Both the position numbers and the translations under genes were made by a program. From JAPLXD01 sp041662765 (GTDB taxonomy: Bacteria; Patescibacteriota; Minisyncoccia; Moranbacterales; UBA11712): a stretch of 6,733 bases of DNA. The DNA lies in assembly GCA_041662765.1 (NCBI GenBank), contig JBAZRT010000038.1, forward strand, positions 1 through 6,733, written 5' to 3'. This document shows positions 4,438 to 6,733 of this stretch, piece by piece. How positions within the stretch are numbered: position 1 is the first letter of the stretch; the number at the start of each line of letters is the position of its first letter. The notes beneath the pieces are model-generated. The model did no database searches and was not told where the DNA came from. It saw nothing but the letters and a program-made list of their open reading frames with translations.

Positions 4438-6477
4438 ATGGCAAAGAAAAAAGAACAAAAATCTGAATATAGCGCCAAATCGATTCAGGTTCTCGAAGGT
4501 CTTGAGCCTGTTCGCAAGCGTCCGGGTATGTATATCGGAGGAACTTCGCTTGAAGGTCTCCATCATTTGATTTGGGAAGTAGTGAACAACTCGATCGATG
4601 AAGCAATGGCGGGTCACGCGAAAGATATTGTCGTGGAACTCTTGCCGGATAATTTGGTTCGCGTCACAGACGACGGACGAGGTATTCCGGTGGAAAAACA
4701 TCCCCAGACAAAGGTCTCAACTCTTGAGACAGTGATGACAAAGCTTCATGCCGGCGGAAAATTCGGTGGCGACGGATACAAAATTTCCGGCGGACTGCAC
4801 GGAGTCGGTGTGAGCGTTGTGAACGCGCTTTCGATCTATACCCGCGCTGAAATTCATCTCAAGGGGAAAGTTTGGATGCAGGAATACAAGCAAGGCAAGC
4901 CGCTCAAAGTCGCGAAATCAATCGGCACCTCCAAAAAAACCGGGACTATCATCACTTTTCAGCCGGATCCGGCCATTTTTCCCGAAATTGTCTGGAATTG
5001 GAACAAAATTGTCGATTATATCCGCCAGCAAGCCTATCTTACGAAGGGAGTGAATGTGAAAATCTTTGACCGACGGGAAGTGACAAGTGAAAGCGACGCC
5101 TATAAAGAAAATAGGATCGGATTTTGTTTTGACGGAGGAATCGCATCATATATAAAATTCTTGAATCGCGGAAAAGAAGTCAAAAATCTCCGTCCTTTTT
5201 ATGTTGAAAAAACCCAGAATGAAGTTTATGTTGAAATTTCACTCCAGTATATTGAAGGGCTCAAAGATCATCTTTATTCTTTCGCCAACAATATCTATAC
5301 CGTTGAAGGCGGAATGCACGTCACGGGTTTTCGAACCGCGCTCACGAGAGTGCTCAATGATTATGCCCGCAAAAACAATCTGCTCAAAGACAAAGATGAC
5401 AATCTGACGAGCGATGATGTCATTGAAGGAATAACCGCGGTGATCAGCGTCAAACTCAAAGATCCCCAATTTGAAGGACAAACCAAGGCGAAACTCGGAA
5501 ACAATGAAGTACGGGGGATTGTTTCTTCGGTAATGGCGGAAGGATTCAATGAATATTTGGGAAAAAATCCGCAGGACGCCAAATCTATCATCGGAAAATG
5601 TCTGATCTCGGCGCAGGCTCGCCTTGCCGCTCAAGCAGCCAAGCAGGCCGTGATCCGAAAAGGCGCGCTTGAAGGAATGACTCTTCCGGGAAAATTGGCT
5701 GATTGTTCTTCACGCGACGCGTCGAAGTCGGAACTCTATATCGTTGAGGGAGACAGTGCCGGCGGAAGCGCAAAACAAGGAAGAGACAGAATGTTTCAGG
5801 CGATCCTGCCTCTTCGCGGAAAGATTTTGAACGTCGAGAAGGCGCGAATCGACAAAATGCTCACTTCTCAAGAGATCAAAAATCTCATCATCGCGATGGG
5901 AACGGGAGTGGGAGAGGGAATGAACGTGGACAAAATGCGCTATCACCGCATCATCATCATGACAGATGCCGATGTGGATGGATCGCACATCCGGACACTG
6001 CTTCTCACTTTTTTCTATCGCAATTTCGAAGAGATCATCAATCGGGGATATTTGTATATTGCCCAGCCGCCTTTGTACAGGGTTCAAAAAGGAAAGGATG
6101 TTCAGTATGCCTACAACGAGGAAGACAAGAACGAGATAATCGGAGAATTTCTGAAAAAAAGCAAAGAGAAGAAAGAAACTGCCGCCAAAGCCAAGAAAAA
6201 AAGCGAACCCGAAAAGGAAGAGGACGAGGAAGAGATCAGCGATGAAGAGAAAAAATCCGGTGTGAATGTTCAGCGATACAAAGGTCTTGGAGAAATGAAC
6301 CCTTCGCAACTTTGGGAAACGACTATGGATCCCGAAAATCGCATGATGTATCAGGTGAAAGTTGAAGATGCCGTCGAAGCGGACAAAATTTTCAATATCT
6401 TGATGGGCTCCGAGGTTGAACCGCGCAAACGCTTCATTCAAGCCGAAGCAAGAAGCGTGGTTAACTTGGATGTATAG
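4438..6477 (+). CDS. gyrB: DNA gyrase subunit B (type IIA topoisomerase ATPase subunit)
   Basis: With GyrA it forms the A2B2 enzyme that adds negative supercoils to DNA using ATP. In 679 residues the order is GHKL ATPase, transducer, TOPRIM, tail. The ATPase site has E47 and N51 (EVVNNSIDEA, 47-56), DDGRG (78-82) and the lid GGLHGVGVSVVNALS (118-132). The transducer carries the QTK loop at 348-350. The TOPRIM domain has EGDSAGG (437-443) and DADVDGSHIRT (510-520). QRYKGLGEMN (612-621) and a tail ending RSVVNLDV close the protein. A Lys/Glu-rich insert of about 35 residues lies at 571-607, just before QRYKGLGE, and largely explains why it is longer than B. subtilis GyrB. The usual Asp of EVVDNSIDEA is Asn50. 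ParE is the main alternative; QRYKGLGEMN and the tail favour GyrB, but GyrB and ParE are close and gyrA is not in view. The start gives a normal N-terminus. Confidence 0.94.
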   Translation: MAKKKEQKSEYSAKSIQVLEGLEPVRKRPGMYIGGTSLEGLHHLIWEVVNNSIDEAMAGHAKDIVVELLPDNLVRVTDDGRGIPVEKHPQTKVSTLETVMTKLHAGGKFGGDGYKISGGLHGVGVSVVNALSIYTRAEIHLKGKVWMQEYKQGKPLKVAKSIGTSKKTGTIITFQPDPAIFPEIVWNWNKIVDYIRQQAYLTKGVNVKIFDRREVTSESDAYKENRIGFCFDGGIASYIKFLNRGKEVKNLRPFYVEKTQNEVYVEISLQYIEGLKDHLYSFANNIYTVEGGMHVTGFRTALTRVLNDYARKNNLLKDKDDNLTSDDVIEGITAVISVKLKDPQFEGQTKAKLGNNEVRGIVSSVMAEGFNEYLGKNPQDAKSIIGKCLISAQARLAAQAAKQAVIRKGALEGMTLPGKLADCSSRDASKSELYIVEGDSAGGSAKQGRDRMFQAILPLRGKILNVEKARIDKMLTSQEIKNLIIAMGTGVGEGMNVDKMRYHRIIIMTDADVDGSHIRTLLLTFFYRNFEEIINRGYLYIAQPPLYRVQKGKDVQYAYNEEDKNEIIGEFLKKSKEKKETAAKAKKKSEPEKEEDEEEISDEEKKSGVNVQRYKGLGEMNPSQLWETTMDPENRMMYQVKVEDAVEADKIFNILMGSEVEPRKRFIQAEARSVVNLDV

Positions 6478-6483
6478 GATTTC

Positions 6484-6511
6484 TTGACATATTTTTTGTT
6501 TGGTGTATTAT
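6484..6511 (+). promoter_or_regulatory. Sigma70-type promoter for secE
   Basis: A perfect -35 TTGACA (6484-6489), a 16-bp spacer and TATTAT (6506-6511, 5 of 6). It starts 6 bp after the gyrB stop codon. Transcription would begin near 6518, about 39 nt before the secE ATG. This is the best promoter match in the window. Confidence 0.75.
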
Positions 6512-6520
6512 TGGGTATAG

Positions 6521-6542
6521 AAAAGCCCGCCGAAGGCTTTTT
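6521..6542 (+). terminator. Terminator-like hairpin between gyrB and secE
   Basis: AAAAGCC (6521-6527) and GGCTTTT (6535-6541) form a 7-bp stem with loop CGCCGAA, followed by one more T. It is the only candidate terminator for gyrB. It lies downstream of the secE promoter, so it also sits at the extreme 5' end of the predicted secE transcript. The GC core is only 3 bp, so strength is uncertain. Confidence 0.6.
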
Positions 6543-6556
6543 AAAAAAGCTTTGAA

Positions 6557-6733
6557 ATGAACAAAATCACGACATTTATCAAAGAAGCCCGTGTGGAGCT
6601 CCGGAAAGTCAACTGGCCGACCCGGGAGCAAACGGTGAAATACACAGGGCTCTTGGTGGGCCTCAGCTTGGCGGTGGCCATATTTCTCGGGGCACTCGAC
6701 TATTTGTTCGAACATATAATAAAAGTATTTGTT
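6557..6733 (+). CDS. secE: Preprotein translocase subunit SecE (runs to window edge)
   Basis: SecE clamps the SecY channel in the membrane and is essential for Sec protein export. The 59 codons visible from the ATG at 6557 carry the family signature: an amphipathic N-terminal helix, then the conserved VELRKVNWPTREQT (residues 13-26) at the cytoplasmic surface, then one membrane helix (about 31-52) and a short tail, FEHIIKVFV. This is the one-helix form of SecE, which is about 60 residues in many bacteria, so only the last residue or two and the stop are probably missing. No Shine-Dalgarno sequence precedes the ATG (the leader ends AAAAAAGCTTTGAA). In most bacteria nusG follows, then rplK and rplA; that would lie beyond the window. 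Confidence 0.93.
   Translation, partial: MNKITTFIKEARVELRKVNWPTREQTVKYTGLLVGLSLAVAIFLGALDYLFEHIIKVFV

Noticed and set aside
5710..6441. A 243-codon open frame on the minus strand inside gyrB
   Set aside because: Antisense to the conserved TOPRIM region of gyrB; the Phe/Leu runs are the mirror of the Lys/Glu-rich insert. No recognisable domain.
1..6733. CRISPR array, transposon, tRNA, origin (DnaA box cluster) or defence island
   Set aside because: I found no direct repeats with spacers, transposase or terminal repeats, cloverleaf pattern, DnaA-box cluster or defence-type domains.

Overview
The window looks like part of a small, gene-dense, AT-leaning bacterial chromosome. Genes are separated by 11 to about 100 bp, proteins are short and rich in Lys and Glu, and the content is mostly housekeeping. 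I infer a Candidate Phyla Radiation (Patescibacteria/Parcubacteria-like) genome, from overall style and from a short four-helix membrane protein just upstream of gyrB. No rRNA or marker protein in the window proves this. The standard genetic code fits: TAA, TAG and TGA all end genes and TGG codes Trp at conserved positions.

Positions 1-2630 hold a plus-strand cluster: a Nudix hydrolase cut by the window edge, a flavodoxin-fold (iron-sulfur flavoprotein-like) reductase, peptide deformylase (def) and the 23S rRNA/tRNA adenine-C2 methyltransferase rlmN. It ends at a near-perfect intrinsic terminator (2594-2630) that also serves the convergent minus-strand gene. The last two genes both act in translation, one on nascent proteins and one on ribosomal and transfer RNA.

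Positions 2636-3677 hold two minus-strand genes: a membrane-anchored M23 (LytM-type) metallopeptidase and, after it, a 76-residue Met-rich charged protein of unknown function. A perfect TATAAT overlaps the upstream-most ATG of the peptidase frame, which argues that the protein starts 13 codons later.

Positions 3678-4020 are the only sizeable gap. It carries back-to-back promoters, a possible short plus-strand transcript of about 185 nt (with a 36-codon ORF, a GC-richer nested inverted repeat and a terminal hairpin), and then a good sigma70-type promoter (TTGCCA-17-TACAAT).

Positions 4021-6477 hold a four-helix membrane protein followed by gyrB, probably one transcript. After gyrB a consensus promoter (TTGACA-16-TATTAT) is followed at once by a terminator-like hairpin and then secE, which runs to the window end. 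secE normally heads a secE-nusG-ribosomal protein block, so the right edge probably enters a transcription/translation operon.

No CRISPR array, insertion sequence, tRNA, rRNA or defence system is visible. The window is mainly ordinary housekeeping. The points worth a second look are the short transcript unit in the gap, the secE leader hairpin, the GyrB insert, the Met-rich small protein and several motif variants.
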